Positions 1 through 9,272 of a stretch of DNA of 64,000 nucleotides are shown here, piece by piece; positions within the stretch are counted from its first letter, which is position 1, and each line of letters opens with the position of its first letter. Both the position numbers and the translations under genes were made by a program. The notes under the pieces are model-generated. The model saw only the letters and a program-made list of their open reading frames with translations, was not told the DNA's origin and made no database searches. The stretch covers positions 253,001-317,000 of the forward strand of contig NZ_MKKY01000091.1 in NCBI RefSeq assembly GCF_002091955.1, read 5' to 3'. Origin of the DNA: Rhodococcus sp. 1168. GTDB lineage: Bacteria > Actinomycetota > Actinomycetes > Mycobacteriales > Mycobacteriaceae.

Positions 1-40
1 GTTCGAGAAGTGAGGCCTGCACTCGGGGGTCGACATTCAC
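1..40 (-). CDS. N-terminal fragment of a C4-type zinc-ribbon protein (Rv2229c-like), cut by the window edge
   Basis: Only the first 13 codons are visible. They read from GTG at 40 on the minus strand as VNVDPRVQASLLE, which resembles the start of the coiled-coil/zinc-ribbon protein that follows nif3 in mycobacteria (Rv2229c family). Its position directly downstream of the nif3-like gene on the same strand supports this. The identification rests on synteny plus a few residues, so it is tentative. An ATG at 36 in another frame gives an unconvincing peptide. Confidence 0.4.
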   Translation of the reverse strand, partial: MNVDPRVQASLLE

Positions 41-58
41 GCGTGATGACTCCTGCGA

Positions 59-1282
59 CTATGGAAGTTGATTCGGTCGAACCTTACCGGCTCGCGCGCC
101 GACGGCGGACAAGAGTTGGTCCGGGGACCATTCCGACGCGGTCGTCGCCGCGCCGAGGGTCCAGGGGTCGGTTCTCGTTCTACTGACGCGGCTCCCCCAT
201 CCTGCGGTGTCGGCAAATGCTGCGTCGACGATGCTGCGGGCCTGCTCACACCATGGGTACTCCGACGCCCAATGCGCCACGTCGATCACCGCGGGACCAC
301 CGCTGCGGAGATGTTCGTCGACGGGGTGGTGCCGTAGATCCGATGTGAGGTAAACGTCGACTCCCAATGCCCGAACGGCGTCGAGAAACGAATCCCCCGC
401 GCCACCGCACAGCGCAACAGTCCGCACGACGGTGTCGGGATCACCGGCTGTGCGCACACCCCACGCTGTGTCCGGCAGTGCACGACGCACCCGTTCGCTG
501 AACTCGCGGAGCGTGGTCGGCGAGGCTAGCCTGCCGATCCGTCCGAGGCCGGTCGAGGTCGGCAGGCGGGCCTCCTCGAAGATGTCGAATGCGGGCTCTT
601 CGTAAGGGTGCACGGCGGTGAGTGCACCGAGAACGTTCTGCCGCGCCGACGCCGGGGCAACCACTTCGATCCGGTCCTCGCTCACCTGCGCGAGGCTGCC
701 GACCGCACCGATCGCCGGTTCGGCCCCGGCCTCCGGACGAAACTGGCCAATACCTTCGACGGTCCAACTGCATTCGCGGTAGTTGCCGATCGCACCGGCA
801 CCCGCGCCGAACAACGCCGAGCGAACGGCAGAACTGTGAGTCTTGGGAACGAGAACGACCCACTTGTCGATCGCGGGCGCTTCGATCGGCTCGATCGGAC
901 GCGAGACGTCGACCCCGAGGATCGCGGCCAACGCGTCGGACACGCCGGGGTCTGCGGAGTCCGCGTTGGTGTGGGCGGTGAACAACGCACATCCCGCCTT
1001 GACGAGGCGGTGGATCAAGGCGCCTTTCGGGGTATCGGCTGCGACGGTGTCGACTCCACGCAGGAGCAGCGGGTGGTGTGCGACCAATAGATCGGCGCCC
1101 CACTCGAGTGCCTCCTCGACGACGTCCGCGGTCGCATCGACTGTGTACATCACCTTGCGCACCTTCTCGGATGGGTCTCCGCACACCAGGCCGACCGAGT
1201 CCCAACTCTCGGCGAGCCGAGGGGGGTATGCGGCGTCGAGCACCGCCACCACGTCGGCCAACTTCACTGTCTGATCGCTCAT
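59..1282 (-). CDS. Nif3-like dinuclear metal-centre protein (YbgI/NIF3 family)
   Basis: This 407-residue protein belongs to the NIF3 family, toroidal hexamers with a dinuclear metal site whose cellular role is unsettled (GTP cyclohydrolase I type 2-like). Metal-binding signatures are visible: VAHHPLL near residue 65, FTAHTNAD near 90 and YLTSDLRHH near 325. The central insert seen in actinobacterial members (around [14 protein letters not shown]) is present. The ATG at 1282 is chosen because the [12 protein letters not shown] start fits the family and overlaps the stop of the upstream cobC-like gene by 4 bp, implying coupling. The open frame continues upstream to 2005, but that part is arginine-rich antisense of cobC. 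Order matches Rv2230c. Confidence 0.92.
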   Translation of the reverse strand: MSDQTVKLADVVAVLDAAYPPRLAESWDSVGLVCGDPSEKVRKVMYTVDATADVVEEALEWGADLLVAHHPLLLRGVDTVAADTPKGALIHRLVKAGCALFTAHTNADSADPGVSDALAAILGVDVSRPIEPIEAPAIDKWVVLVPKTHSSAVRSALFGAGAGAIGNYRECSWTVEGIGQFRPEAGAEPAIGAVGSLAQVSEDRIEVVAPASARQNVLGALTAVHPYEEPAFDIFEEARLPTSTGLGRIGRLASPTTLREFSERVRRALPDTAWGVRTAGDPDTVVRTVALCGGAGDSFLDAVRALGVDVYLTSDLRHHPVDEHLRSGGPAVIDVAHWASEYPWCEQARSIVDAAFADTAGWGSRVSRTRTDPWTLGAATTASEWSPDQLLSAVGARAGKVRPNQLP

Positions 1283-2337
1283 GCTGATTCTCCCTCTGCA
1301 CGTGCTCTGGCCAGAGCTTCGACGAGTATGTCGACCTGTTCGCGCCCGCGGACCGCCACCCGCAGATGATCGGTGGTCAATCCTGGAAAGGTGTCGCCTC
1401 GCCGCACTGCCACACCTTGTGCACGTAGTCGAACCCTCAGGTCTGCGGCACCGGGTATACGCAGTAGAAGGAACGGGGCGCGGGCGTCGGGGGCGACGTC
1501 GATACCGAGGCCTCGCAGTCGCTCGGTCATCGATGCCCGGTCTGCGGCGATCGTCTCGGCCTTCGCCGTCGCCGCGTCCACTGCAGCGGGTTCGCTGCAT
1601 GCGGTGATCGCCTCTATTTGGAGAGTGCCCAGCGGCCAGTGCGCTCGGCCGCGGGTCAACCCGGCCAGGAGGTCGGGGTGGCCCAGTGCGTAGCCGCATC
1701 GCAGACCCGCCAGCGCCCACGTCTTGGTCAAACTTCTCAAGACGAGGACATCGGGAAGGCTTGCCGACGCCAGCGAGTGCTCCTCCCCCGTGATCGCGTC
1801 GGCGAATGCCTCGTCCACGACCAACACACGCCCGGGCCTTCGCAGGGCCAACAGTGCTTCGCGTTCGTGGAGAACCGAGGTCGGATTGGTCGGATTGCCG
1901 ACCACCACCATGTCTGCTTCGTCGGGAACGCGGGCAGGATCGAGCAGATACGGCTCCGGCAGGAGAACCTGTACGACGTCGACGTCGGCTTCTCGCAACG
2001 CCCACTCGGGCTCGGTGAACGATGGGTGCACGACGGCAGCGAGACGCGGCTCGAGTCTCGGCAACATGGCGAATCCTTCGGCGCCGCCGGCGAGTAGAAG
2101 AACCTCCTCCGGTGACCGGCGGTGCCGTCGCGCCACCATCTCACGGGCTGCCCGATCAGCTTTTTCGGTCGGATAGGTACCCAGGCCGCCGAGGCTCGCA
2201 GCGAGGCGCGTTCGCAACCACTCCGGCGGAGCGGTGCCTTGAACGTTGACTGCAAAGTCGACCATTCCGTCGTCGACCTCTGCGTCGCCGTGATGACGCA
2301 GAGGTGACCGTGCCGCCTGTTCGGAAGGTTCGTTCAT
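1279..2337 (-). CDS. cobC: CobC-like PLP-dependent aminotransferase (threonine-phosphate decarboxylase/histidinol-phosphate aminotransferase family)
   Basis: This is a 352-residue fold-type I PLP enzyme. The NPTNP motif ([13 protein letters not shown]), the Asp of VVDEAFAD and the Schiff-base lysine in [14 protein letters not shown] are all visible. In cobalamin synthesis CobC/CobD-type enzymes make the aminopropanol phosphate arm, but the family also includes histidinol-phosphate aminotransferases, so the substrate is inferred. It is syntenic with Rv2231c and lies two genes from cobD. The stop overlaps the nif3 start by 4 bp. It is divergent from the ptkA-like gene, with about 30 bp between starts. 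Confidence 0.85.
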   Translation of the reverse strand: MNEPSEQAARSPLRHHGDAEVDDGMVDFAVNVQGTAPPEWLRTRLAASLGGLGTYPTEKADRAAREMVARRHRRSPEEVLLLAGGAEGFAMLPRLEPRLAAVVHPSFTEPEWALREADVDVVQVLLPEPYLLDPARVPDEADMVVVGNPTNPTSVLHEREALLALRRPGRVLVVDEAFADAITGEEHSLASASLPDVLVLRSLTKTWALAGLRCGYALGHPDLLAGLTRGRAHWPLGTLQIEAITACSEPAAVDAATAKAETIAADRASMTERLRGLGIDVAPDARAPFLLLRIPGAADLRVRLRAQGVAVRRGDTFPGLTTDHLRVAVRGREQVDILVEALARARAEGESA

Positions 2338-2369
2338 TGCCGGTGAGCGTAGTCGGCGGCCTCACCGAT

Positions 2370-3077
2370 ATGGTTTTCGTCATGACAAAGCTCGACCCAC
2401 CGACTACACGTGCCCAGGTCGTGCTCTTCGATCTCGACGGAACCCTCACCGATTCTGCACCCGGGATTCTGGCCGGATTCCGCCACTCGCTGGCCACCGT
2501 CGGAGCGCCCGAACCGACGGAGAAGCAGCTGGCTCTGGTCATCGGTCCGCCGCTGCTCGATTCGTTCCGGACGATGGGGCTTGCCGAGGACGTGGCACAG
2601 CGGGCGCTCGCCGCCTACTTCGAGCGTTACGACGCACAGGGCTGGGCCGAGAACTCGGTCTTCGACGGTATCGAGCCGGTTTTGGCAGAATTGAAGGCTC
2701 GCGGCGTCCGGTTGGGCGTAGCCACATCGAAGTCGGAACGGTTCGCGCACCGCATTCTGGACCACTTCGGCCTGTCGGAGTACTTTGAGTTCATCGGTGG
2801 AGCGAGTAACGACGGTGCACGCAGATCGAAGCCCGATGTGATCGCACATTCGCTGCGCAATCTCGGTCTCATTCCCAAGGAAGTAGCCGACGGCGGAACC
2901 TCCGGCGTTCTGATGGTCGGCGATCGGGACCACGATGTTCACGGTGCGGCTCGGTTCGGCATTCCGACGGTCTACGTCGAGTGGGGTTACGGCATCGAAG
3001 GCGAGGACGATGACAGCTCGTTCATCGTGACAACGATGGACGAGCTCGCAAAGGTGCTCGATGACAACACCGAATAG
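2370..3077 (+). CDS. ptkA: HAD-superfamily phosphatase / PtkA-type protein tyrosine kinase homologue
   Basis: The 235-residue HAD protein carries motif I FDLDGTLTDS near residue 17, motif II Thr/Ser in GVATSKS, a lysine in SKPDVI and motif IV MVGDRDHDVHGA. By sequence alone it is a phosphoglycolate-phosphatase-like HAD. Its place directly before a PtpA homologue matches M. tuberculosis Rv2232 (PtkA), reported to act as a tyrosine kinase on PtpA. The N-terminal extension of Rv2232 is largely missing here. Start is ATG 2370, with 2382 equally possible; no clear RBS is seen for either. It overlaps ptpA by 17 bp. Confidence 0.8.
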   Translation: MVFVMTKLDPPTTRAQVVLFDLDGTLTDSAPGILAGFRHSLATVGAPEPTEKQLALVIGPPLLDSFRTMGLAEDVAQRALAAYFERYDAQGWAENSVFDGIEPVLAELKARGVRLGVATSKSERFAHRILDHFGLSEYFEFIGGASNDGARRSKPDVIAHSLRNLGLIPKEVADGGTSGVLMVGDRDHDVHGAARFGIPTVYVEWGYGIEGEDDDSSFIVTTMDELAKVLDDNTE

Positions 3078-3552
3078 CGCGGTCGATCGACGCACGCTCC
3101 ACGTGACATTCGTCTGCACCGGCAACATCTGTCGATCTCCGATGGCCGAGAAGGTGTTCGCCGGGCATCTCCGGGAGGCGGGACTCGAAGAATCCGTCCG
3201 GGTGTCCAGTGCTGGGATCGACGGCTGGCACGAGGGCGAAGGGGCTGATCGGCGAACCGTCGCCGAACTACAAGCGCATGGCTACGAGAGCGATCATGAG
3301 GCCGCTCAGGTCGGAGACGACCATCTGACGGCCGATCTCATCGTCGCCTTGGACACCGGCCACGCCGAGGCGCTGCTGCAACTCGGCGCTCCCGCAGACC
3401 GAATCTCCCTGTTGCGATCGTTCGACGAGGATGCGAAGTCGAAGTCCGTCGCAGACCCCTATTACTCCTCCGACGATGCTTTCGTCGAGATTCGCGAGCA
3501 GATCGAGGCGGCTATGCCCGGACTCGTGCGTTGGGTGACCGGACGCCTCTGA
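3061..3552 (+). CDS. ptpA: Low-molecular-weight protein tyrosine phosphatase PtpA
   Basis: At 163 residues it has the same length as mycobacterial PtpA. The P-loop is complete (VCTGNICRSPMAEKVF, Cys-X5-Arg-Ser near residue 16), and the general-acid aspartate loop DPYY is present near 138. Such enzymes hydrolyse phosphotyrosine in the cytoplasm, and in M. tuberculosis PtpA is also exported to the host. The start overlaps the end of the ptkA-like gene, so the pair is probably one transcript with matched kinase and phosphatase roles. No residues key to the family are missing. Confidence 0.93.
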   Translation: MTTPNSAVDRRTLHVTFVCTGNICRSPMAEKVFAGHLREAGLEESVRVSSAGIDGWHEGEGADRRTVAELQAHGYESDHEAAQVGDDHLTADLIVALDTGHAEALLQLGAPADRISLLRSFDEDAKSKSVADPYYSSDDAFVEIREQIEAAMPGLVRWVTGRL

Positions 3553-3597
3553 GCCGGCGTGAGTGGCATGGTTGGTCGCTGAGGCTAACCTAGAGGC

Positions 3598-4539
3598 GTG
3601 CGAAGGTTCAGATTTCTGCTCCGTCCAGGTTGGTTGGCGCTGGCAGCTGTAGTTGCCATGTTCGCCTACTTCTGCTTTTCGGTCCTCGCCCCATGGCAGC
3701 TGGGCAAGAACACCGCGACGACACAACGAAACGAGCTGATCGACCAGTCGGTGAATGCCGAGCCCGTCGACATTTCCGAAGTTCTGGGCTCGACCGGATT
3801 CTCCTCGGACGACGAGTGGCGGCGAGTGGTCGCCACGGGTTCGTATCTTCAGGACAAGGAAGCGCTGGTTCGTCTACGCAGCATCCGTGAGCAGCCTGCA
3901 TACGAAGTCATCACACCGTTTCAACTCCAGGATGGGCCGGTCGTCCTCGTCAATCGCGGATACGTCCTACCTGTGCAGGGAACGCAGCCTCCACCCATCG
4001 ATCCCCCGCCTACCGGGGAGCTGACTCTCGACGCTCGACTTCGTCAGGCCGAGGGCACCTCACGTGAGCCGATCGAGGAAGCCGGGCGTCTGCAGGTCTA
4101 CAATATCAATCCAGAACAGATCGGAACGGCCGTCGGCGTCGATGCCGTCGACGGATATTTGCAACTCGACGACGCTCAACCCGGTGGTCTAGGGCTCATC
4201 GAGCTCCCGCAGACCGAGTCGGGGCCGTACTTGTCCTACGGACTGCAATGGCTCGCGTTCGGCATCATGGCACCACTCGGGCTCGCTTACTTCGCCCGTG
4301 CCGAGTGGCGTGAACGACGCAAGTCCAAGCAGCAGGACATCCTCGACACAGCATCGTCTTCAGTCGACTCGACCGATCCCCCCGCGGACACACCATCGGC
4401 GCGCAGGCAGGACGAGGAACCCGAATTCACGTTGCCCACACGTAAAGAACGACGTTCGAAGTCGAAGGCGAAGACGGAGTCAACGAATCGATCGCCTAAC
4501 GATGTTCGCTTGGCCGATCGCTACGGCAAGAACAGCTGA
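3598..4539 (+). CDS. SURF1 family cytochrome c oxidase assembly protein
   Basis: This 313-residue membrane protein has two transmembrane helices, near residues 12-32 (ALAAVVAMFAYFCFSVLAPW) and 220-238 (LQWLAFGIMAPLGLAYFARA), flanking an extracytoplasmic domain. This is the SURF1 topology; SURF1 helps insert haem into the aa3 oxidase. The start is GTG 3598, since MRRFRFLLRPGWLAL leads straight into the first helix. A charged lysine/arginine-rich C-terminal tail of about 70 residues follows the second helix. Syntenic with Rv2235. The last 60 bp overlap the convergent cobD gene. Confidence 0.85.
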   Translation: MRRFRFLLRPGWLALAAVVAMFAYFCFSVLAPWQLGKNTATTQRNELIDQSVNAEPVDISEVLGSTGFSSDDEWRRVVATGSYLQDKEALVRLRSIREQPAYEVITPFQLQDGPVVLVNRGYVLPVQGTQPPPIDPPPTGELTLDARLRQAEGTSREPIEEAGRLQVYNINPEQIGTAVGVDAVDGYLQLDDAQPGGLGLIELPQTESGPYLSYGLQWLAFGIMAPLGLAYFARAEWRERRKSKQQDILDTASSSVDSTDPPADTPSARRQDEEPEFTLPTRKERRSKSKAKTESTNRSPNDVRLADRYGKNS

Positions 4540-5478
4540 CACCACGGTCGTCCCGATCTGCACGATGAGGGACAGCGTTGCCGCTCTATCCAGATCGCTC
4601 GGCGTCGGAGCACGTCCGTGACCGAGGGTTGGCCGTATCTCCACGCCGTGCGCGTACTCGGTGCGGCCCCCGAGGCTGACTCCGAGTGCACCCGCAGCAG
4701 TTGCTTCGGCCACACCGGCATTGGGGCTCGGGTGCCGTGAGGCGTCACGGCGCCAGGCACGCAACGACTCCGTCGATCGACCGCCAACCAAGGGTGCTGC
4801 AATCACAGTCGAAATACCGGCCAGTCGAGCCGGGATGAGATTCACTGCATCATCGAGGCGTGCGGCGAACCAACCGAAGCGCAGGTACCTCGTATTGCGG
4901 TACCCGATCATCGCGTCCAACGTATTGATCGCCCGGTACCCGAGAATGCCGGGCACACCGGCCACAGCGCCCCAGAACATGACACCGACCGTAGCGTCGG
5001 AAGTGTTCTCGGCAATAGATTCCAACGATGCCCGTGCCAGCCCGTCGGTGTCGAGCACACTCGGATCTCGGCCACAGAGCGATGGAAGCAACGCACGTGC
5101 AGAGTCGAGGTCGCTTGCCTCGAGGTGACGGGCCATCTGTGATCCTGTGCGGGACAGGGACGTCCCGCCGAGCGCTACCCAGGCGGCGGCGGCGGTCATC
5201 GCGGTGTCGGCAACGACGCCGCGTCGACGCGCGAACGACGCTGCCAGCACGCCCAATCCGATGGTGCCTCCCGCCAGCGTCGCCGTGTGAACGACACCTG
5301 CCGACTTCGAATCCCGATAGGTATTCGATTCGAGCCGTCCCGCGATCCGGCCGAAGCCTGCAACAGGGTGCAACCTTCGTGGATCCCCCAGCACCCGGTC
5401 GAGGGCGAGCCCGAGTATCAGCCCCGCGGCACGTGATCGGGGGTCCCTCGCGCCACCCTTCACGACTCGACAGTTCAT
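4480..5478 (-). CDS. cobD: Adenosylcobinamide-phosphate synthase CobD/CbiB
   Basis: This 332-residue integral membrane protein has the CbiB signature (LALDRVLGDPRRLHPVAGFGR near the N-terminus, ENTSDATVGVMFWGAVAGVPG in the middle, NTLDAMIGYRNTRY, and DDAVNLIPARL). It attaches aminopropanol (phosphate) to cobyric acid in cobalamin synthesis. ATG 5478 is preferred because the family starts shortly before the LDRVLGDP motif; the frame is open to 5592. Syntenic with Rv2236c. It ends convergently inside the SURF1 gene. With the cobC-like gene it gives two cobalamin-type enzymes within 5 kb. Confidence 0.9.
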   Translation of the reverse strand: MNCRVVKGGARDPRSRAAGLILGLALDRVLGDPRRLHPVAGFGRIAGRLESNTYRDSKSAGVVHTATLAGGTIGLGVLAASFARRRGVVADTAMTAAAAWVALGGTSLSRTGSQMARHLEASDLDSARALLPSLCGRDPSVLDTDGLARASLESIAENTSDATVGVMFWGAVAGVPGILGYRAINTLDAMIGYRNTRYLRFGWFAARLDDAVNLIPARLAGISTVIAAPLVGGRSTESLRAWRRDASRHPSPNAGVAEATAAGALGVSLGGRTEYAHGVEIRPTLGHGRAPTPSDLDRAATLSLIVQIGTTVVSAVLAVAIGQANIVRRSIR

Positions 5479-5633
5479 GCCTCGACGGTAGCGAGCCAGC
5501 AGCCGGGCCGGCGCAGTGGGCGGGTCGGAGTGAGCAGCACTTCGCGTACCTCTGCCGGAGTCCACTTCGAGAAAAACAGTCGTGGGAAGCATCCAGCCGG
5601 TCGCCCAGCATGTGCTCCCTTAGAATCGACGGT

Positions 5634-6230
5634 ATGACTGCCGAAGGCACGACCCCCACCACCACGACGACAAAGCCCGGGATGCCGAGTTGGGCCAAGA
5701 AGAGCATCCTCATAGCGGTAGGCGTGCTGGCGTTGGTGATTGCGTACTTCATCCTCGCCGCGTTCCTGCCGAGATGGTGGAGCATCCGCGTCGGGAATCT
5801 TTCGGATCAGGCGTTCAGCAAAAGTATTTTCTGGGGCTTGACGTTCGGCACTCTCTGCACCTTGGTGCCATTACTGTTGTTCACCGTCGCATGGGCCGTC
5901 CGCAAGCGCCGGGGCGGCAAAGTCATCGCCATCATCGCCCTCGTCCTGGCCGTCGCGACTGCCATTCCGAACCTGCTGACGCTCTCGATCGTTCTCGGCG
6001 GCAACAATGCTTCCCACGCAGGTGAGAGAACTCTCGACACCGAAGCTCCCGGATTCCGAGGCGCGAGCCTGGTCGGTGCAGTCGTCGCGATCGTGCTGTT
6101 CGCACTCTTGACGTTCGTGGTCGTCCGGGGGCAGCGTCGTCGAGCGCAGAAGCGCCTGAATGCAGCAACGGCAAACCCGCCGGAATCCGGCCCAACTCAG
6201 GGAACGACAGGGGCCTTGCCGCCGTCGTAA
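5634..6230 (+). CDS. Putative multi-pass membrane protein (permease-like, unknown substrate)
   Basis: The 198-residue protein has a Thr-rich N-terminus followed by four hydrophobic segments: residues 22-43, 67-88, 94-115 and 145-165. A basic juxtamembrane stretch and a Pro/Gly-rich C-tail follow. I do not recognise a catalytic motif or a transport family. ATG 5634 is preferred over the longer open frame from 5028, whose upstream part is antisense of cobD and arginine-rich. Its 3' end overlaps the convergent small gene at 6197-6445. Confidence 0.65.
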   Translation: MTAEGTTPTTTTTKPGMPSWAKKSILIAVGVLALVIAYFILAAFLPRWWSIRVGNLSDQAFSKSIFWGLTFGTLCTLVPLLLFTVAWAVRKRRGGKVIAIIALVLAVATAIPNLLTLSIVLGGNNASHAGERTLDTEAPGFRGASLVGAVVAIVLFALLTFVVVRGQRRRAQKRLNAATANPPESGPTQGTTGALPPS

Positions 6231-6445
6231 GGCTCGATCGTCACCATCGCCTCCGGTTCGAACGTCGAGGTCACCGGTTCACCACCGTCGGAGACGGTCA
6301 CGACGACCGACAAACCCTCCTGGCCGACCGACTCGATGCGCCCTCGCGACTCCCCCGCTTCGTCCACGAGCGAATAATCGCCGACCTGGACGAGCAGCTC
6401 TTCCGCTGCGACAGTACGACGTCCACCGAAATCTTCCACAGTCAT
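6197..6445 (-). CDS. Conserved small hypothetical protein
   Basis: An 82-residue acidic soluble protein (MTVEDFGGRRTVAAEELLVQVGDYSLVDEAG...) rich in short beta-type segments. No signal peptide, membrane helix or recognised motif is present. Composition is typical of real high-GC coding sequence. It sits 30 bp downstream of a second hypothetical gene on the same strand (6477-6899), suggesting a two-gene unit, and ends convergently in the membrane protein at 5634-6230. Function unknown. Confidence 0.6.
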   Translation of the reverse strand: MTVEDFGGRRTVAAEELLVQVGDYSLVDEAGESRGRIESVGQEGLSVVVTVSDGGEPVTSTFEPEAMVTIEPYDGGKAPVVP

Positions 6446-6476
6446 TCCCTCACCGTAGGCGAGGAAGTGCCGTGCG

Positions 6477-6899
6477 TCATTCGTGCCCGTCGGGCGGATC
6501 TGTCACCAGCACATCATCTGCTGGAATGACGATCGGGAGTTCGACGCGACGCTCTTCCCAGCTTGGATATCCCGGCCGAATCCACACGCGAGTGTCATCC
6601 AGCTGGACCAGCACCATCCGGCGCCACTGCCAGGACGGTTCGGGGCTACGCAGGTCGGTCTCACGTGAAATCGGTATCGGCGCGAACGCCCAACAGGGCA
6701 CCGACAGCGACGCGAGCCCCTCCGTGACGAGGACTTCGGCGGCATCGAGCACATGCAGTCCGGTCGCAACGACATGTCCGACCGGATTGACAGCATCGAC
6801 GGAGTATTCGTCGTAGTTCTCCGACAACGTCCATCCCACGAGCTCGCCGTCGGACGGACGTGTCACCGGGAGCCTGCTGCGCCACCGACCGATATCCAC
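6477..6899 (-). CDS. Hypothetical protein, about 140 residues
   Basis: The protein is Trp- and Val-rich (GWTLSENYDEYSVDAVNPVGHV..., RMVLVQLDDTRVWIRPGYPSWEERRVELP), suggesting a compact beta-rich cytoplasmic domain; no family recognised. GTG 6899 (VDIGRWRSRLPV) is chosen because the residues before it in the frame, back to ATG 6944, are Arg/Cys-rich and look non-coding; 6944 remains possible. It precedes the small gene at 6197-6445 and is divergent from the Fe-alcohol dehydrogenase. Confidence 0.55.
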   Translation of the reverse strand: MDIGRWRSRLPVTRPSDGELVGWTLSENYDEYSVDAVNPVGHVVATGLHVLDAAEVLVTEGLASLSVPCWAFAPIPISRETDLRSPEPSWQWRRMVLVQLDDTRVWIRPGYPSWEERRVELPIVIPADDVLVTDPPDGHE

Positions 6900-7029
6900 C
6901 CGCCCCACTGTACGGTTCCGGATCCTGCACCTCACTGCACACAACAGGGCCGAAACGGCGGGATCCAGTCGAAACCGGACAGTAGTGTGCAGTCAGTTGC
7001 GCTCTTGTGCCGATGAGAGGAGTCGAACC

Positions 7030-8187
7030 ATGGTTGCCCACATCTCGTTTCCGAGGTTTCTGAAGCTCGGCCCCGGCGCCGTCGAGGAACTCGGGTCGGT
7101 TCTAGTGGACCTGAACGTCGAACGTCCGCTACTCGTCACCGACGCATTCATGGTCGGCAACGGTTCAGCCGAGCGACTGATGCGCATCATCGAGGCGGCG
7201 GGCAAGAAGGTGGCACTCTTCTCCGAGACGGTCCCCGATCCCACGACCGACTCGTTGCAGGCCGGCGTCGACGCGGTGAAGGAACACAACGCCGACGTCG
7301 TCATCGGGTTCGGTGGCGGCAGTCCGATGGACACAGCCAAAGCGCTGGCGGTGCTGGCCGGGCAGGGCGGTGCGATGCGCGAGTACAAGGCCCCGCGCAC
7401 CTACGCAGGTCCGGCACTTCCCATCATCGCCATCCCCACGACCGCGGGAAGCGGTTCGGAAGCAACCCAATTCACCATCATCACCGATCTCGCGACCGAC
7501 GAGAAGATGCTGTGCCCGGGATTGTCGTTTCTGCCGATCGCGTCGATCGTGGACTCGGAACTCACGATGTCGATGCCTCCACGCCTGACGGCGGATACGG
7601 GTATCGATGCATTGACACATGCCATCGAGGCCTACGTCAGCAAGAAGGCAAACCCGATCTCCGACGGACTCGCACTGTCCGCGATGAAGTCGATCGGCCT
7701 CTTCCTGTTGAGGGCTTATCGTGACGGGTCCGACCGCGAGGCCAGAGAGGCGATGATGCACGCCTCGACACAGGCAGGTATGGCGTTCTCGAATGCAAGC
7801 GTCTGCCTGGTGCACGGCATGAGCAGGCCTATCGGTGCACATTTCCATGTGGCACACGGTCTTTCCAACGCCATGCTTCTGCCTGCAGTCACCAAGTTCT
7901 CCATCCCTGGCGCGCGTGATCGATATGCCGATTGCGCACGCCAGCTCGGTACCGCAGAACGTTCCGACTCCGACGAGATCGCATCGGCGAAGCTCATCGA
8001 CTTCATCGATACCCTCTGCGCAACCGTCGAGGTTCCCACCCCAAGCACCTATGGAATCGACATCTCACGCTGGGAGGAACTCATCCCGCTCATGGCGGAG
8101 CAGGCACTGGCTTCGGGCTCCCCGTCGAACAACCCGGTGGTGCCCACCACCGACGACATCGCCGAGCTGTACCGCCGCGCGTACTGA
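7030..8187 (+). CDS. Iron-containing (group III) alcohol dehydrogenase
   Basis: The 385-residue protein has the group III ADH layout. The N-terminal dinucleotide-binding half contains FGGGSPMDTAKAL and IPTTAGSGSEATQ. The C-terminal helical half has metal ligands in DTGIDALTHAIEAY and HVAHGLSNAMLLP. It should oxidise alcohols or reduce aldehydes with NAD(P); substrate not predictable from sequence. ATG 7030 is supported by an AGGAG 8 bp upstream; the frame is open to 6985. It stands alone between divergent hypotheticals and the FAD oxidoreductase. Confidence 0.9.
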   Translation: MVAHISFPRFLKLGPGAVEELGSVLVDLNVERPLLVTDAFMVGNGSAERLMRIIEAAGKKVALFSETVPDPTTDSLQAGVDAVKEHNADVVIGFGGGSPMDTAKALAVLAGQGGAMREYKAPRTYAGPALPIIAIPTTAGSGSEATQFTIITDLATDEKMLCPGLSFLPIASIVDSELTMSMPPRLTADTGIDALTHAIEAYVSKKANPISDGLALSAMKSIGLFLLRAYRDGSDREAREAMMHASTQAGMAFSNASVCLVHGMSRPIGAHFHVAHGLSNAMLLPAVTKFSIPGARDRYADCARQLGTAERSDSDEIASAKLIDFIDTLCATVEVPTPSTYGIDISRWEELIPLMAEQALASGSPSNNPVVPTTDDIAELYRRAY

Positions 8188-8293
8188 GGTCCAGACCTGA
8201 AAGAGTTTGGGGTAGAAGCAATCTCACACCCCGCCCCATGATGGAACATCGCGCACTCGACAAGGTGCCGTCTTCGACGCCTACGCTGATGGC

Positions 8294-9214
8294 GTGAGCC
8301 CTTCATCGGACGTTGTCACCATTGTCGGAGCCGGTATGGCAGGCGCTGCGTGTGCCGCAGTTCTTCGAGCCGCCGAGGTGCCGTTTCGTCTCGTCGAGCG
8401 CGGTCGCGCTGTCGGTGGACGAATGGCTTCCCCGCTACTGCACGGCCGTCGGATCGACGTCGGGGCCGGCTACTTCACGGTTCGTGACCCGGAGTTCGCC
8501 GCCGTCGTAGACCGCTGGGACATTGCCGGTTCGGCCCGACCGTGGACCGACGCGTTCGGAGTGCTCGTCCCCGGTGAAGACCCCGGCACCAGTGCCGGGC
8601 CCACACGGTGGGCGACACCGAACGGGCTCAGGTCCCTGGTCCGTGCACTTCTCGACGGCATCGATGTGGACCACGAAGACATCACCGAACTTCCCGAGGG
8701 CGACGTCGTGCTCGCGATGCCCGATCCGCAGGCCGGACGGCTCGCTCCTGTTCCCGACGCCGTCGACTACGACCCCGTTATCGCGGTCGTCCTCGGTTTC
8801 GAATCGTTGACATTGCCGTTTCGGGACGCGGCGTTCGTCAACGAGCACCCTGACATTCAATTCGTCGCCGACGACGGTGCTCGACGCGGCGACGGCGCAC
8901 CGGTGCTCGTCGCCCACACGACGCCCGAGTGTGCGCGAGCGCATCTGCAGAACCCCGAAAGTGCTGTCGAACCGGTGTTGAAGGCCCTACGGGAACTGCT
9001 CGACGCTCCTGCACCGATATGGACTCACGCACATAGGTGGTCCTTCGGCAAACCTGCCGACCACCATGCGAGCACCTACTCCATCATCGAATCCGGAGGC
9101 CGCACAATCGGTTTCGCTGGTGATCAGTGGAGTTCAACCGGTCCGCCTCGCGTCGAGAGTGCGTGGAGGTCTGGGACCGATCTGGGTAGAGCACTGGCCG
9201 CCTTACGCGTCTGA
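8294..9214 (+). CDS. FAD-dependent oxidoreductase, renalase-like amine oxidase fold
   Basis: This 306-residue protein begins with a Rossmann FAD-binding motif (VTIVGAGMAGAACAAVLRAA), followed by an ER/G-type motif LVERGRAVGGRMAS. It ends with the second FAD-contact region, GRTIGFAGDQWSSTGPPRVESAWRSG. This is the pattern of the renalase/NAD-FAD oxidoreductase family of cytoplasmic flavoproteins. The substrate is unknown. The start is GTG 8294, positioning the dinucleotide motif at residue 8. It is about 106 bp after the Fe-ADH gene on the same strand. Confidence 0.85.
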   Translation: MSPSSDVVTIVGAGMAGAACAAVLRAAEVPFRLVERGRAVGGRMASPLLHGRRIDVGAGYFTVRDPEFAAVVDRWDIAGSARPWTDAFGVLVPGEDPGTSAGPTRWATPNGLRSLVRALLDGIDVDHEDITELPEGDVVLAMPDPQAGRLAPVPDAVDYDPVIAVVLGFESLTLPFRDAAFVNEHPDIQFVADDGARRGDGAPVLVAHTTPECARAHLQNPESAVEPVLKALRELLDAPAPIWTHAHRWSFGKPADHHASTYSIIESGGRTIGFAGDQWSSTGPPRVESAWRSGTDLGRALAALRV

Positions 9215-9241
9215 AGCACAAGCAGTCAGAACCAAGTACTT

Positions 9242-9266
9242 AGTGTGCGAACTATTCGCGTACACT
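9242..9266. promoter_or_regulatory. Inverted repeat just upstream of the OhrR-like gene, probable operator
   Basis: An imperfect inverted repeat pairs AGTGT-GCGAA with TTCGC-GTACACT and lies immediately before the GTG start at 9273. MarR/OhrR proteins usually repress their own promoter through such a palindrome, so autoregulation is the likely use. The exact contacts are inference. Confidence 0.4.
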
Positions 9267-9272
9267 CGATTC

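Noticed and set aside
1283-2005. Upstream extension of the nif3 frame by about 240 residues
   Set aside because: It is Arg/Pro-rich, antisense to codon-biased cobC sequence, and the family starts at [12 protein letters not shown] (1282).
2334-3128. 264-residue minus-strand frame opposite ptkA
   Set aside because: Antisense to a gene with complete HAD motifs; no ribosome site or family pattern.
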